NCBI GenBank assembly: GCA_964460345.1
Contig: CAYWRO010000027.1
Coordinates: 1 to 42,779, forward strand
DNA length: 42,779 bases
Source: CAYWRO01 sp964460345
Lineage (GTDB): Bacteria; Planctomycetota; Phycisphaerae; Phycisphaerales; UBA1924
Reading direction: 5' to 3'
Shown here: positions 22,395 through 30,197 of the stretch, in pieces
How positions within the stretch are numbered: position 1 is the first letter of the stretch
Layout of the letters: each line of letters begins with the position of its first letter
Program-made: the position numbers and the translations under genes
Notes under the pieces: model-generated
What the model was told of the DNA's origin: nothing
What the model saw: the letters and a program-made list of their open reading frames with translations, nothing else
Databases searched by the model: none

Positions 22395-25144
22395 GCGCTG
22401 CACGCGGCACAGGCGTCGACGCACGGCGCCACGGCCTGTCCCGTCAGGGCAAGCCGTGCCTCGACTCGGTGGTCGATCCCTTCTTCACCGCGCGCCGCTG
22501 GACCCCCTTCGACTTCCAGCGCCAAGCCTGGGCCGCCTACCTCCGCGGCGAGTCCGGCCTCGTCCACGCCCCCACCGGCATGGGCAAATCGCTCAGCGCG
22601 TGGCTCGGCCCCGTGATCGAGGAGATGCACGAGCACCAAGCCGGCGCGCAAGCATCAAGCAGGCGCGGAGGAGGCGGAGGCGGCAGGCAGGGCAGCCAGG
22701 GCGGGGGCATCCGCGTCCTCTGGATCACGCCGCTGCGCGCCCTCGCCGGCGACACCACCCGCGCACTGCGCGAAGCCGCCGATGAGCTCGTTCCCCATTG
22801 GACGATCGAGCTGCGCTCCGGCGATACCTCTTCACACGTCAAAGCCCGCCAGCGTCGCAAGCTCCCCAGCGCGCTCGTGACGACCCCCGAAAGCGCCACC
22901 ATCCTGCTGAGCTACCCCGAGGCCGCCGAGTCCTTCGCCGGCCTGCGCTGCATCGTCGTCGACGAGTGGCACGAACTGATGGGCACGAAACGCGGCGTGC
23001 AGACCGAACTCGTCCTCGCGCGCCTCCGCGCCCTCTGCCCCGGCGTGCGAACCTGGGGCCTGTCCGCCACCCTCGGCAACACCGCCGAAGCCGCCGACAC
23101 ACTCACCCGTAGCACCGGCCTCTGGCCGGTGAAGTCTCCCACCCCCTCCTCTGCTCCCGAGGCCCCCACACTCATCCGCGGCATCGCCCCCAAGCGCATC
23201 GAAGTCGAAACGCTCATCCCCGACGACGTCGAGCGCTACCCCTTCACCGGCCACCTCGGCACAAAACTCCTCGACAAGGTCATCGAGCGCATCGAACGCG
23301 CCAGCACCACGCTCCTCTTCACAAACACCCGCTCCCAATCCGAAATCTGGTACCGCAACATCCTCCGCGCCCGTCCCGACCTCATCGGCGCGATCGGCCT
23401 CCACCACGGCTCGCTCGACCGCGACATCCGCCGCGGCGTCGAAGCCCTCCTCCGCCCCGATGAAAACGGCCGCGCCCGCCTGCGCTGCGTCGTCTGCACC
23501 TCCAGCCTCGACCTCGGTGTCGACTTCTCTCCCGTTGACCAGGTCATTCAGGTCGGCAGCCCCAAGGGCGTCGCCCGCCTCATCCAACGCGCCGGCCGAA
23601 GCGGCCACGCGCCCGGCCAGGTAAGCCGCATCCTCGGGGTCCCCACCAACGCCTTCGAGCTCATCGAGTTCGCCGCCGCGCGCGACGCCGTCGAGGCCGC
23701 CCTGGCCGAGGAGGGCCGACTCGAATCGCGCCCGCCGATTGAGAAGCCGCTCGACGTCCTCGCCCAGCACCTGGTCACCATGGCCATGGGCGGCGGCTTC
23801 GAAGAATCCGCCATGCAGCGCGAAGTGCGCTCCACGCGCGCCTTCGCAGACCTCACCGACGCCGAGTGGACGTGGGCCATGGACTTCGTCCGCCAGGGCG
23901 GCCCCGCCCTGACCGCCTACCCACGTTTCGCGCGCATCGCGCCCGAAAACGGCCTCTGGCGCATCGCCTCACGAAAGGCCGCCGTCCTCCACCGCATCGG
24001 CATCGGCACCATCGTCGGCGACACCGCCCTGCGCGTGCAGTACACCAGCGGCCGCGTCCTCGGCTCCATCGAGGAATCCTTCATCACGCGCCTCACCCCC
24101 GGCGACCGCTTCGTCTTCGCCGGCCGCGTGCTGGAGCTCATCCGCGTTCGCGAGATGACCGCCTTCGTCCGCCGCGCTTCCAGCACCAAGGGCGCCGTCC
24201 CGCGCTGGAACGGCGGCAAGATGGCCCTCTCCTCTCACCTCTTCGACCACGTGCAGCACCGCCTCGAAGAAGCCCGCGCTCACACCTACCGCGGCGAAGA
24301 AATGCAGGCCGTCCGCCCCCTCCTGGAACGCCAGCTCGCGCTTTCAGCCATCCCGCAGCGCGGCGACCTGCTCATCGAACTCTTCCAGGAACGCGGCCGC
24401 GGCGGCGCACCCGGCGAAGCCCTCGCCTTCCTCTACCCCTTCGCCGGACGCCTTGTCCACGAAGGACTCGGCCCCCTGCTCTGCCTCCGCCTGGCGCGTC
24501 GACACGGCGCAGACGGCGCCTCGATCCACAACACCTCCACCGACTACGGCATCGAGCTGCGCTCCGCATCCTCCCTCGACCTGACCGAAGACGAGTGGCG
24601 CGAACTGTTCACCACCGACAACCTCGTCGACGATCTCATCGCAGCCCTCGACGCCGCGCAGCTCTCGCGCCGCCACTTCCGCGAGATCGCGCGCATCGCG
24701 GGGCTCACCCACACGGGCTATCCCGGCTCAAAGATCCCGATGCGCCACCTCCAAGCCTCCAGCGACATGTTCTACGACGTCTTCCGCCAGTTCGACCCCG
24801 AAAACCTGCTGCTGGATCAGTCCCGCCGCGAAGTCCTCGAGGGACAGTTCGAAGTCAGACGCCTACGCGACACGCTCCACCGCCTCGGCGGAGCAACGCT
24901 CATCATCCAACGCCCCGCCACACTCACGCCCATGGCCTTCCCTCTCTGGGCCGAAACGCTCCGCGGCAGCACCGTCAGCACCGAAACCTGGGAGAAGCGC
25001 GTGCGCACCATGGTCATGCGCCTGGAGAAGGAAGCAGCCCGCCAGGAGCGCCGCTCACAACGAAACGGCAACACGACCACACCGCCGCGAATCGCGACCG
25101 CGGCCAACGGCCATTCAGGAAGGAGACGTGCAGCGCGTGCTTGA
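22391..25144 (+). CDS. Lhr-Core family DEXH helicase (ligase-associated)
   Basis: 917 residues from GTG, the usual length of the ligase-associated DEXH-box helicase. Motif I reads HAPTGMGKS, motif II VVDEWHELM (DEWH instead of DEVH), motif III GLSATLGNT, and motifs V/VI CTSSLDLGVDFSPVDQVIQVG and RAGRSGH. The C-terminal Lhr winged-helix and wrapping domains follow. Lhr-Core enzymes are ATP-driven 3'-5' translocases that unwind RNA:DNA and DNA duplexes. Two stretches look inserted: a Gly/Ser/Arg-rich segment near residues 85-103, and residues about 238-262, whose DNA contains a perfect palindrome. The gene overlaps the ligase by 4 nt and PdeM by 17 nt. Confidence 0.93.
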   Translation: MSAARGTGVDARRHGLSRQGKPCLDSVVDPFFTARRWTPFDFQRQAWAAYLRGESGLVHAPTGMGKSLSAWLGPVIEEMHEHQAGAQASSRRGGGGGGRQGSQGGGIRVLWITPLRALAGDTTRALREAADELVPHWTIELRSGDTSSHVKARQRRKLPSALVTTPESATILLSYPEAAESFAGLRCIVVDEWHELMGTKRGVQTELVLARLRALCPGVRTWGLSATLGNTAEAADTLTRSTGLWPVKSPTPSSAPEAPTLIRGIAPKRIEVETLIPDDVERYPFTGHLGTKLLDKVIERIERASTTLLFTNTRSQSEIWYRNILRARPDLIGAIGLHHGSLDRDIRRGVEALLRPDENGRARLRCVVCTSSLDLGVDFSPVDQVIQVGSPKGVARLIQRAGRSGHAPGQVSRILGVPTNAFELIEFAAARDAVEAALAEEGRLESRPPIEKPLDVLAQHLVTMAMGGGFEESAMQREVRSTRAFADLTDAEWTWAMDFVRQGGPALTAYPRFARIAPENGLWRIASRKAAVLHRIGIGTIVGDTALRVQYTSGRVLGSIEESFITRLTPGDRFVFAGRVLELIRVREMTAFVRRASSTKGAVPRWNGGKMALSSHLFDHVQHRLEEARAHTYRGEEMQAVRPLLERQLALSAIPQRGDLLIELFQERGRGGAPGEALAFLYPFAGRLVHEGLGPLLCLRLARRHGADGASIHNTSTDYGIELRSASSLDLTEDEWRELFTTDNLVDDLIAALDAAQLSRRHFREIARIAGLTHTGYPGSKIPMRHLQASSDMFYDVFRQFDPENLLLDQSRREVLEGQFEVRRLRDTLHRLGGATLIIQRPATLTPMAFPLWAETLRGSTVSTETWEKRVRTMVMRLEKEAARQERRSQRNGNTTTPPRIATAANGHSGRRRAARA
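23113..23131 (+). repeat. Palindromic element inside lhr
   Basis: A perfect 8-bp inverted repeat CACCGGCC/GGCCGGTG with the loop TCT, read in frame as STGLWPV. It sits in a stretch without the conservation expected of the helicase core. Confidence 0.55.
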
Positions 25145-25850
25145 AGGATCGGTCGACCTGGATGTGCAGATCAACGGGCGCGCCGAGCGCCTCACCCTCC
25201 TGCGCGAACGCGCCCTCTGGTGGGAACGCACCGGCACGCTCTTCGCCGCCGACGTCCACATCGGCAAGGCCGCGGCGTTCCGCGCCTGGGGCGCACCCGT
25301 GCCGGAGCAGGTGACGCACGCCGATCTGGCGCGCCTCGCCGCGCTGGCGCGCCACCTCGCGCCCCAGCGCCTCATCGTGCTCGGCGACCTGCTGCACGCG
25401 CCGGCAGGCATGACCGACACCACCTTCACCGCGCTCCGCCAGTGGCGCACCGCGGTCGATGGCCTCCCCATCGTGCTCATCCGCGGCAACCACGACCGCA
25501 AGATCGACGCCGGCTGGGCCGACACCCTCAACATCACCCAGGTCGAAGAGGGCCAGCCGCTGGAGCACGCGCCCGGCGTGCAACTGCTGCACGACCCCAG
25601 CGCGTGGACCGGCCGCGGCCTCGCTCTGGCCGGACACCTCCACCCCGGCGTCGTGCTGCGCCCGGCCGGCGGCGGCAAGGCAGCCGGCCTCCGCGCCCCA
25701 TGCTTCTGGCTGCAGAAAGCCCAGGCAGGCGAACTGCTCGTCCTCCCCGCCTTCGGCGCCTTCACCGGCCTGATGCCCGTCGGCGCTGCACCGACAGACC
25801 GCGTGTTCGCAGTCGGGCCGGAGTGCGTGATAGAAGTCATGGGCGCCTGA
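25128..25850 (+). CDS. pdeM: Ligase-associated endonuclease PdeM (MPE-type phosphoesterase)
   Basis: 240 residues. Calcineurin-like metal-binding motifs are in order: ADVHIGKAAAFR, VLGDLLHAPAG, IRGNHDRKID and LAGHLHPGV. In characterised bacterial clusters this Mn-dependent nuclease acts with Lhr-Core, the MBL exonuclease and the ligase. The start could be GTG 25128 or GTG 25137: GGAAGGAG lies too close to the first and 11 nt from the second. The coding start overlaps the last 17 nt of lhr. The last gene of the operon, it converges on the TSP3 genes. Confidence 0.93.
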   Translation: MQRVLEGSVDLDVQINGRAERLTLLRERALWWERTGTLFAADVHIGKAAAFRAWGAPVPEQVTHADLARLAALARHLAPQRLIVLGDLLHAPAGMTDTTFTALRQWRTAVDGLPIVLIRGNHDRKIDAGWADTLNITQVEEGQPLEHAPGVQLLHDPSAWTGRGLALAGHLHPGVVLRPAGGGKAAGLRAPCFWLQKAQAGELLVLPAFGAFTGLMPVGAAPTDRVFAVGPECVIEVMGA

Positions 25851-25895
25851 CTCCCCCCACGCACGCCCAATGCATCGCTGAACCAACCAAAAACG

Positions 25896-25927
25896 AAAAA
25901 GGGCGCGCCAACCGGCGCGCCCTTCAT
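25896..25927 (-). terminator. Rho-independent terminator of the downstream TSP3 gene
   Basis: A perfect 9-bp stem GGGCGCGCC/GGCGCGCCC with a 4-nt loop at 25901-25922. On the minus strand it is followed by TTTTTCGTTTTTGG, a strong U-tract, so it best serves the minus-strand gene ending at 25956. On the plus strand TTCATT follows, giving weaker termination for pdeM. Confidence 0.85.
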
Positions 25928-25955
25928 TAGTGCATGCAACCTCAACCGCACGCGA

Positions 25956-27212
25956 TCACTCGGTCGCGTCGATGATCATCTCCAGGAAGCTCCGGATCTC
26001 ATCACGCTCCGGCGAAGCGACCATCCAGTCGGCCGGGCGTGAATCGCCGTCCACCCGGACCAGCGTGCTCTCCAGCAGGATGCGCGAGACGATGTTGTGA
26101 GCGCCCAGGTTGAACGCCACCGCCGCCAGCCGCACCTGCACCGCCATCACGTTGCGCAGCGCAAGCCGCATGTTGTTCGAGAAGCCCACGAACCGATCGA
26201 GCGGCGCAGCATCGATCATGTCCGCAAGCACCAGCGTCATCTCCTCAAGGTCGCCGGCCAGATCCGCATCGAGCGGATTCGGATCGACGAAATCGTCCAG
26301 GCCGTCTCCGTCCGTGTCCGCCGAGCACGGATCGGTACCGAGGAGCACTTCCTCGCCGTCGAGCAGCCCGTCAAAATCAGAGTCCGGATTGAGCGGATCG
26401 TGGCACTCCCCGTTTGCCGCCAACGCGACTTCCGTCCCGTCATCCAGCCCATCCCCGTCCGTATCCGGGTTGAAGGGGTCGGTTCCGTAGATGTTGATCT
26501 CATCAGAATCCAGCAGGCCGTCGCCATCCGTGTCGACGGCATCCAGTGCGATCACGCGGAACGCCGGCTCCAGCGATGTCCCCGCGCCCACCTTGCGCCA
26601 GACGCCGTCATTGGGGCTGAAGCGCCCCTCCTCCGCGTACATGCCGTCGCCGCTCGTATTGCCCAAAGGCTCAGCGAACCACGCGTGAATGTACGGCTGT
26701 GCCGGATCGACGACGATCGCATTGATCGCCACCCAGTACGTGTCCCCTCCGGCCAGCGCAACCGGATTGCTCAGCGCCGCCGAGAACAGAAACGTCGGTC
26801 CGCCGGCGTACGGCCCCGGCTCGCCCGGCGTGAGCCCGATGTCACCGATCGAGATGTCCTCCTGCGCGATCAGCGTCCCCGGCATCCCCGCCGCGCCCGT
26901 GGTGGAGACGCCGTCGGCGGCGAAGATCTGGATCCGGAACGCCGCCAGGTTATCAACGCCGACTTCCTGGCCGGTGTTGTGGTGCAGGCTGGTCCCCCAC
27001 CACTCGAAGCCTCCGACCAGCGCATCCTCCACGATCGGGAAGTTGTCCGCCAGCATCTGCTTCGAATACGGCTCGTTCACATTCGCAAAGGGCGAAACCG
27101 TCTGCAGCGGACTGGCCGGAAGCTGCTCATGAAGCACCGTCTGGGCCGCAACAGGAAGAGCGCTCGCCGCGGCGAGCAACGTGGCGATGGAAGCGAGTCT
27201 GGCACTGGTCAT
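25956..27212 (-). CDS. Secreted protein with thrombospondin type 3 repeats (copy 1)
   Basis: 418 residues from ATG 27212, set by AGGAG upstream and an immediate signal peptide (LASIATLLAAASALPVAAQ|TVL). The N-terminal domain (about 25-235) is a beta-rich module with QMLADNFPIVEDALVGGFEWWG and DTYWVAINAIV, of a kind common in planctomycete secreted proteins. Residues about 240-345 hold TSP3-type calcium repeats (DTDGDGLLDSDEINIYGTDPFNPDTDGDGLDDGTEV and similar). A helical tail follows. It is probably a calcium-stabilised cell-surface or extracellular protein. It is a clear paralogue of the next gene upstream on the same strand. Promoter TTGCAC-16-TACCAT lies at 27356-27329. Confidence 0.85.
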   Translation of the reverse strand: MTSARLASIATLLAAASALPVAAQTVLHEQLPASPLQTVSPFANVNEPYSKQMLADNFPIVEDALVGGFEWWGTSLHHNTGQEVGVDNLAAFRIQIFAADGVSTTGAAGMPGTLIAQEDISIGDIGLTPGEPGPYAGGPTFLFSAALSNPVALAGGDTYWVAINAIVVDPAQPYIHAWFAEPLGNTSGDGMYAEEGRFSPNDGVWRKVGAGTSLEPAFRVIALDAVDTDGDGLLDSDEINIYGTDPFNPDTDGDGLDDGTEVALAANGECHDPLNPDSDFDGLLDGEEVLLGTDPCSADTDGDGLDDFVDPNPLDADLAGDLEEMTLVLADMIDAAPLDRFVGFSNNMRLALRNVMAVQVRLAAVAFNLGAHNIVSRILLESTLVRVDGDSRPADWMVASPERDEIRSFLEMIIDATE

Positions 27213-27328
27213 GGGGTGAGGACTCCTGTCTGCCGCCGCGCGCAGCCGTGGTCTGCTCAGACGCGCAACGAGGTGTGGCAGATCCCTCTTCCACGCCCGC
27301 ACCGAGCACGCGAAGGGGACCTGTCGCC

Positions 27329-27356
27329 ATGGTAAAAGAAATTTGCCCCGGTGCAA
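27329..27356 (-). promoter_or_regulatory. Promoter of TSP3 copy 1
   Basis: On the minus strand TTGCAC (27356-27351), 16 nt, TACCAT (27334-27329), with AATTTCTTT before the -10. It gives a leader of about 110 nt with a Shine-Dalgarno. The copy 2 promoter has the same layout. Confidence 0.55.
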
Positions 27357-27403
27357 GAGGAAGCGGCAGAAAGACACACCTTCACCCCGACCGACGCAGT
27401 ACC

Positions 27404-27440
27404 AAAAAGAAAGGCGCGCCGGCTCCTGAACCGGCGCGCC
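27404..27440 (-). terminator. Rho-independent terminator of TSP3 copy 2
   Basis: A perfect 10-bp stem GGCGCGCCGG/CCGGCGCGCC with an 8-nt loop (27413-27440), followed on the minus strand by TTTCTTTTT. It separates the two paralogues into independent units. Confidence 0.9.
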
Positions 27441-27470
27441 CGCACAGTTATCGGCCCTTGGGCTGAACGC

Positions 27471-28730
27471 TTACTGGCTCATCGCCTCGATCAACGACGA
27501 GAGATACATCGCCAGCACCGCCTTCTGCGGCTCCGTATCGGCGATCCAGTCCTTCCGCGACGGGTCCCCGTCAACGTGCTCGTAGACGCTGGTCAGCAGC
27601 GAGATCGCCGGGTTCATCTTCCCCTTCGCCGCGTTGTTGGCCGCCGCGTGGATGCGGCTCACCATCGAGTTCCGCCGGCCCGCGGCGGCGTTGTGGTTCG
27701 GCGCATCGAAGGCGTCCAGAGACAGCGCATCGATCTGGTCCGCAACCGTCCGGATGGCCTGCTCGAGGTCGCCGGAGGAGTTCGGCTCAACCGGGTTGGC
27801 GTCGATCGGGTCCGGAATGCCGTCGCCGTCCGTGTCCATGCTGCACGGGTTGGTGCCCATGATCGCCTCGACGCCGTCCAGCAGCCCATCCCCGTCAGAG
27901 TCCGGGTTCAGCGGGTTCACGCACGAGCCGTTGGCCGCCAGGTCCACCTCGGTGCCGTCGTGCAGCCCGTCGCCGTCCGTATCCGGGCTGAAAGGATCCG
28001 TCCCGTGGATGTTGATCTCATCGTCGTCCAGCAGCCCGTCCCCGTCACTGTCGACGGCATCCGTCGCGATGATCCGGAACGCCCGCTCCACCGCGGTGCC
28101 CGCCCCGACCTTGCGCCACACCCCGTCATTCGGCGAAAAGCGGCCCTCCTCGGCGTACACGCCGTCACCCAGCGGCGAGCCGATCGTCTCGCTGAACCAA
28201 CTGAAGATGTGCGGATCCGCCGGGCTCGTCACGATGGCGTTGATCGCCACCCAGTACGTCTGCCCGCCCTGCAGCGCGACAGGCGAAGAGAACGAAGCGC
28301 TGAAATGAAACGTCGGCCCTCCGGTGTACGGCCCCGGCTGACCCGGCGTCAGCGCGATGTCGCCGATCCCGATGTCCTCCTCCGCGATAAGCGTGCCGGG
28401 CATGTTCGCCGCGCCCGTGGTCGAGACGCCGTCAGCGGCAAAAATCTGGATGCGGAAGGCGGACAGGTTGTGCACCCCGACCTCCTGGCCGGTGTTGTGG
28501 TGCAGGCTGGTCCCCCACCACTCGACCGTCCCGACCAGCGCATCCTCGCCAAGTGCAAAGTTGTCCGCAAGCATCTGCTGCGAGAACGTCTCGTTGATGT
28601 TCGCAAACGGCGCCTGCGTGGTCAGGGGTGAGGCCACAGGCTGCTCATACAGGACGGTCTGGGCAGCCGCGGCCAGGGGGAGAGCCCCGGCCGCAAGCAC
28701 GATGAGGGCGGCAAAACGATCACTTCTCAC
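27471..28730 (-). CDS. Secreted protein with thrombospondin type 3 repeats (copy 2)
   Basis: 419 residues from GTG 28730, with GAGGAG 8 nt upstream. The signal peptide ends near AAAAQ|TVLYEQ. It is collinear with copy 1 throughout: the same QMLADNFALGEDALVGTVEWWGTSLHHNTGQEVGV opening module, the same MYAEEGRFSPNDGVWRKVGAGT-type block, and TSP3 repeats (DSDGDGLLDDDEINIHGTDPFSPDTDGDGLHDGTEV). The C-terminal helical tail has diverged most (DAFDAPNHNAAAGRRNSMVSRIHAAANNAAKGKMN). Function unknown; probably an exported calcium-binding surface protein. Own promoter and own terminator, so the pair is not an operon. Confidence 0.85.
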   Translation of the reverse strand: MRSDRFAALIVLAAGALPLAAAAQTVLYEQPVASPLTTQAPFANINETFSQQMLADNFALGEDALVGTVEWWGTSLHHNTGQEVGVHNLSAFRIQIFAADGVSTTGAANMPGTLIAEEDIGIGDIALTPGQPGPYTGGPTFHFSASFSSPVALQGGQTYWVAINAIVTSPADPHIFSWFSETIGSPLGDGVYAEEGRFSPNDGVWRKVGAGTAVERAFRIIATDAVDSDGDGLLDDDEINIHGTDPFSPDTDGDGLHDGTEVDLAANGSCVNPLNPDSDGDGLLDGVEAIMGTNPCSMDTDGDGIPDPIDANPVEPNSSGDLEQAIRTVADQIDALSLDAFDAPNHNAAAGRRNSMVSRIHAAANNAAKGKMNPAISLLTSVYEHVDGDPSRKDWIADTEPQKAVLAMYLSSLIEAMSQ

Positions 28731-28823
28731 GATGCAGACTCCTCAGCCGCGCGGAGGTGTGGTGGTGGGGTCCGGGGCGCGGCGGAACCGGACAGCCGGC
28801 TTGGACCAACCGACCTGGCGGGC

Positions 28824-28851
28824 ATCGTAAAGTGAATTACCTTCTTTGCAA
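28824..28851 (-). promoter_or_regulatory. Promoter of TSP3 copy 2
   Basis: On the minus strand TTGCAA (28851-28846), 16 nt, TACGAT (28829-28824), with AATTCACTT before the -10. It lies in an A/T-rich island. The leader would be about 87 nt. Confidence 0.55.
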
Positions 28852-28864
28852 GGGAATACCCTTG
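28849..28864. promoter_or_regulatory. Inverted repeat CAAGGG-AATA-CCCTTG next to the copy 2 promoter
   Basis: A perfect 6-bp dyad with a 4-nt centre. It overlaps the -35 of the minus-strand TSP3 promoter, so it could be an operator. The rest of the 28731-28999 gap holds the TAGGGT box (28973-28978) for the deaminase and nothing else recognised. Confidence 0.35.
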
Positions 28865-28972
28865 GAAACCTACATCTTTCTAAAACGAGTCAATGGGAAC
28901 CACGACCCAATCTTCCAGGCTTAGCCACCTGAACAGGGGTCCCCGACCGCATCCTCCCCGATTCGCCGTGAC

Positions 28973-28978
28973 TAGGGT
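28973..28978 (+). promoter_or_regulatory. -10 box TAGGGT of the deaminase gene
   Basis: It would start transcription near 28985, leaving a leader of about 15 nt consisting mostly of the Shine-Dalgarno AAGGAGG. Confidence 0.4.
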
Positions 28979-28999
28979 TGCGGCAGCAAGGAGGAACGT

Positions 29000-29455
29000 G
29001 TGGATCAGGATGCAATCGATCGCGTGGCCTTGGAAGCAGCCCTCAAAGCCGCCGAAGCAGGCCGGGCCGCCGGGGGCATCCCCATCGGCGCGGCACTCGT
29101 CGATGAGGCAGGCCGCGTGGTCGCCACCGGCCACAACCTTCGCGTCCAGTCCGGCGACCCCACAGCCCACGCGGAGACCGTCTGCATCCGCAACGCCGGA
29201 CGACGGCGCGACTGGCCCCGCCTGACCCTCGGCACCACCCTCAGCCCCTGCGCAATGTGCAGCGGCACCGCCGTCCTCTACCGCATCCGCCGCATCGTCA
29301 TCGGGGAGAACCGCACCTTTCAGGGACGCGAGGACTGGCTCAAGCAGGAAGGCATCGAGCTGCGCCTCATGAACGATGAACGCTGCATCGCCATGATGGA
29401 GCGCTTCATCCGCGAGCATCCGGACCTGTGGAACGAAGACATCGGCCTCGATTGA
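29000..29455 (+). CDS. Nucleoside/base deaminase resembling yeast-type cytosine deaminase
   Basis: 151 residues from GTG with AAGGAGG 5 nt upstream. It has a cytidine-deaminase-like zinc site: THAET with His57 and the proton-shuttling Glu59, and SPCAMC with Cys84 and Cys87. Several segments recall Saccharomyces Fcy1 as I remember it: GGIPIGAALV, TGHNLRVQSG, CIRNAGR, TTLSPC, GENRTFQ, NDERCIAMMERFI and the ending WNEDIG. Fcy1 converts cytosine to uracil for pyrimidine salvage, and the C-terminal Trp/Asp of that ending contact the base. Guanine deaminase or tRNA adenosine deaminase are alternatives, but those have different C termini. Probably a cytoplasmic salvage enzyme. Confidence 0.85.
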   Translation: MDQDAIDRVALEAALKAAEAGRAAGGIPIGAALVDEAGRVVATGHNLRVQSGDPTAHAETVCIRNAGRRRDWPRLTLGTTLSPCAMCSGTAVLYRIRRIVIGENRTFQGREDWLKQEGIELRLMNDERCIAMMERFIREHPDLWNEDIGLD

Positions 29456-29504
29456 ACGCTCCACGCCCGCAAACAAACGACCCAACCCCCTGGGAGGCAA
29501 CGAC

Positions 29505-30197
29505 TTGGACCAATCGGCCGAGCACAGCGACTATCTGGCGCCATACCGCGAGGTCGTGCGCAGAATCGGTCCGCGCTTCGAGGCTCTCCTCTGGAACAGC
29601 CCCGACACCCAGCTCGCCCGCTTCGAGGCCATCGCCTCCATGATCGACCTCACCGGCCGAATCGTCGTCGACGCCGGCTGCGGCCGCGGCGACCTGGGCA
29701 AGTTCCTCCACGAAGCCGGCGTCCAGTACGGCCGCTACGTCGGGCTTGATGCCGTCACGGAGCTCCTCGAAGTCGCCCGCGGCCTCGGCCTCCCGGACGC
29801 CATCTTCGTTGAGGGCGACTTCGTCGCCGACGCCGGCATCTTCGAGCGTCCCGCCGTGCGGGCCGCCGAGGCCGGCCAGCAGGATCCCTCCCCGGAGGCC
29901 GCCCGCCGCGGCCGCGCCGATGTGATCGTCTTCTCCGGCTCCCTCAACACGCTCCCCCAGCCTCGCGCTCAGCTCGTCCTGGAGCGCGCCTGGGACGCCT
30001 GCGCCGAGGCCCTCGTCTTCAACTTCCTCTCAAACCGCAACCTCCGGCCGAGGAACGAAGAGATCGGCCCGGCCCGCCGCTTCGACACGCTCCGCCTCGT
30101 CGACTGGGCCCTCAACCGAACGCCCATGGTGCAGTTCCGGCAGGATTATCTCAAGGGCAACGACGCGACCATCGTCATGCTGAAGGACCGCCCGTAA
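29505..30197 (+). CDS. SAM-dependent class I methyltransferase
   Basis: 230 residues from TTG with GGGAGG 7 nt upstream. Motif I is IVVDAGCGRGDLGKFLHEAG (about residues 53-72), followed by VGLDAVTELLEVAR (acidic residue binding SAM ribose) and VIVFSGSLNTLPQP (motif IV region). The acceptor is unknown. An insertion rich in Ala, Glu and Gly (residues 120-140) separates motif II from motif IV. Probably co-transcribed with the deaminase (49-nt gap). Its 3' end overlaps the convergent truB gene by 23 nt. Confidence 0.85.
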   Translation: MDQSAEHSDYLAPYREVVRRIGPRFEALLWNSPDTQLARFEAIASMIDLTGRIVVDAGCGRGDLGKFLHEAGVQYGRYVGLDAVTELLEVARGLGLPDAIFVEGDFVADAGIFERPAVRAAEAGQQDPSPEAARRGRADVIVFSGSLNTLPQPRAQLVLERAWDACAEALVFNFLSNRNLRPRNEEIGPARRFDTLRLVDWALNRTPMVQFRQDYLKGNDATIVMLKDRP

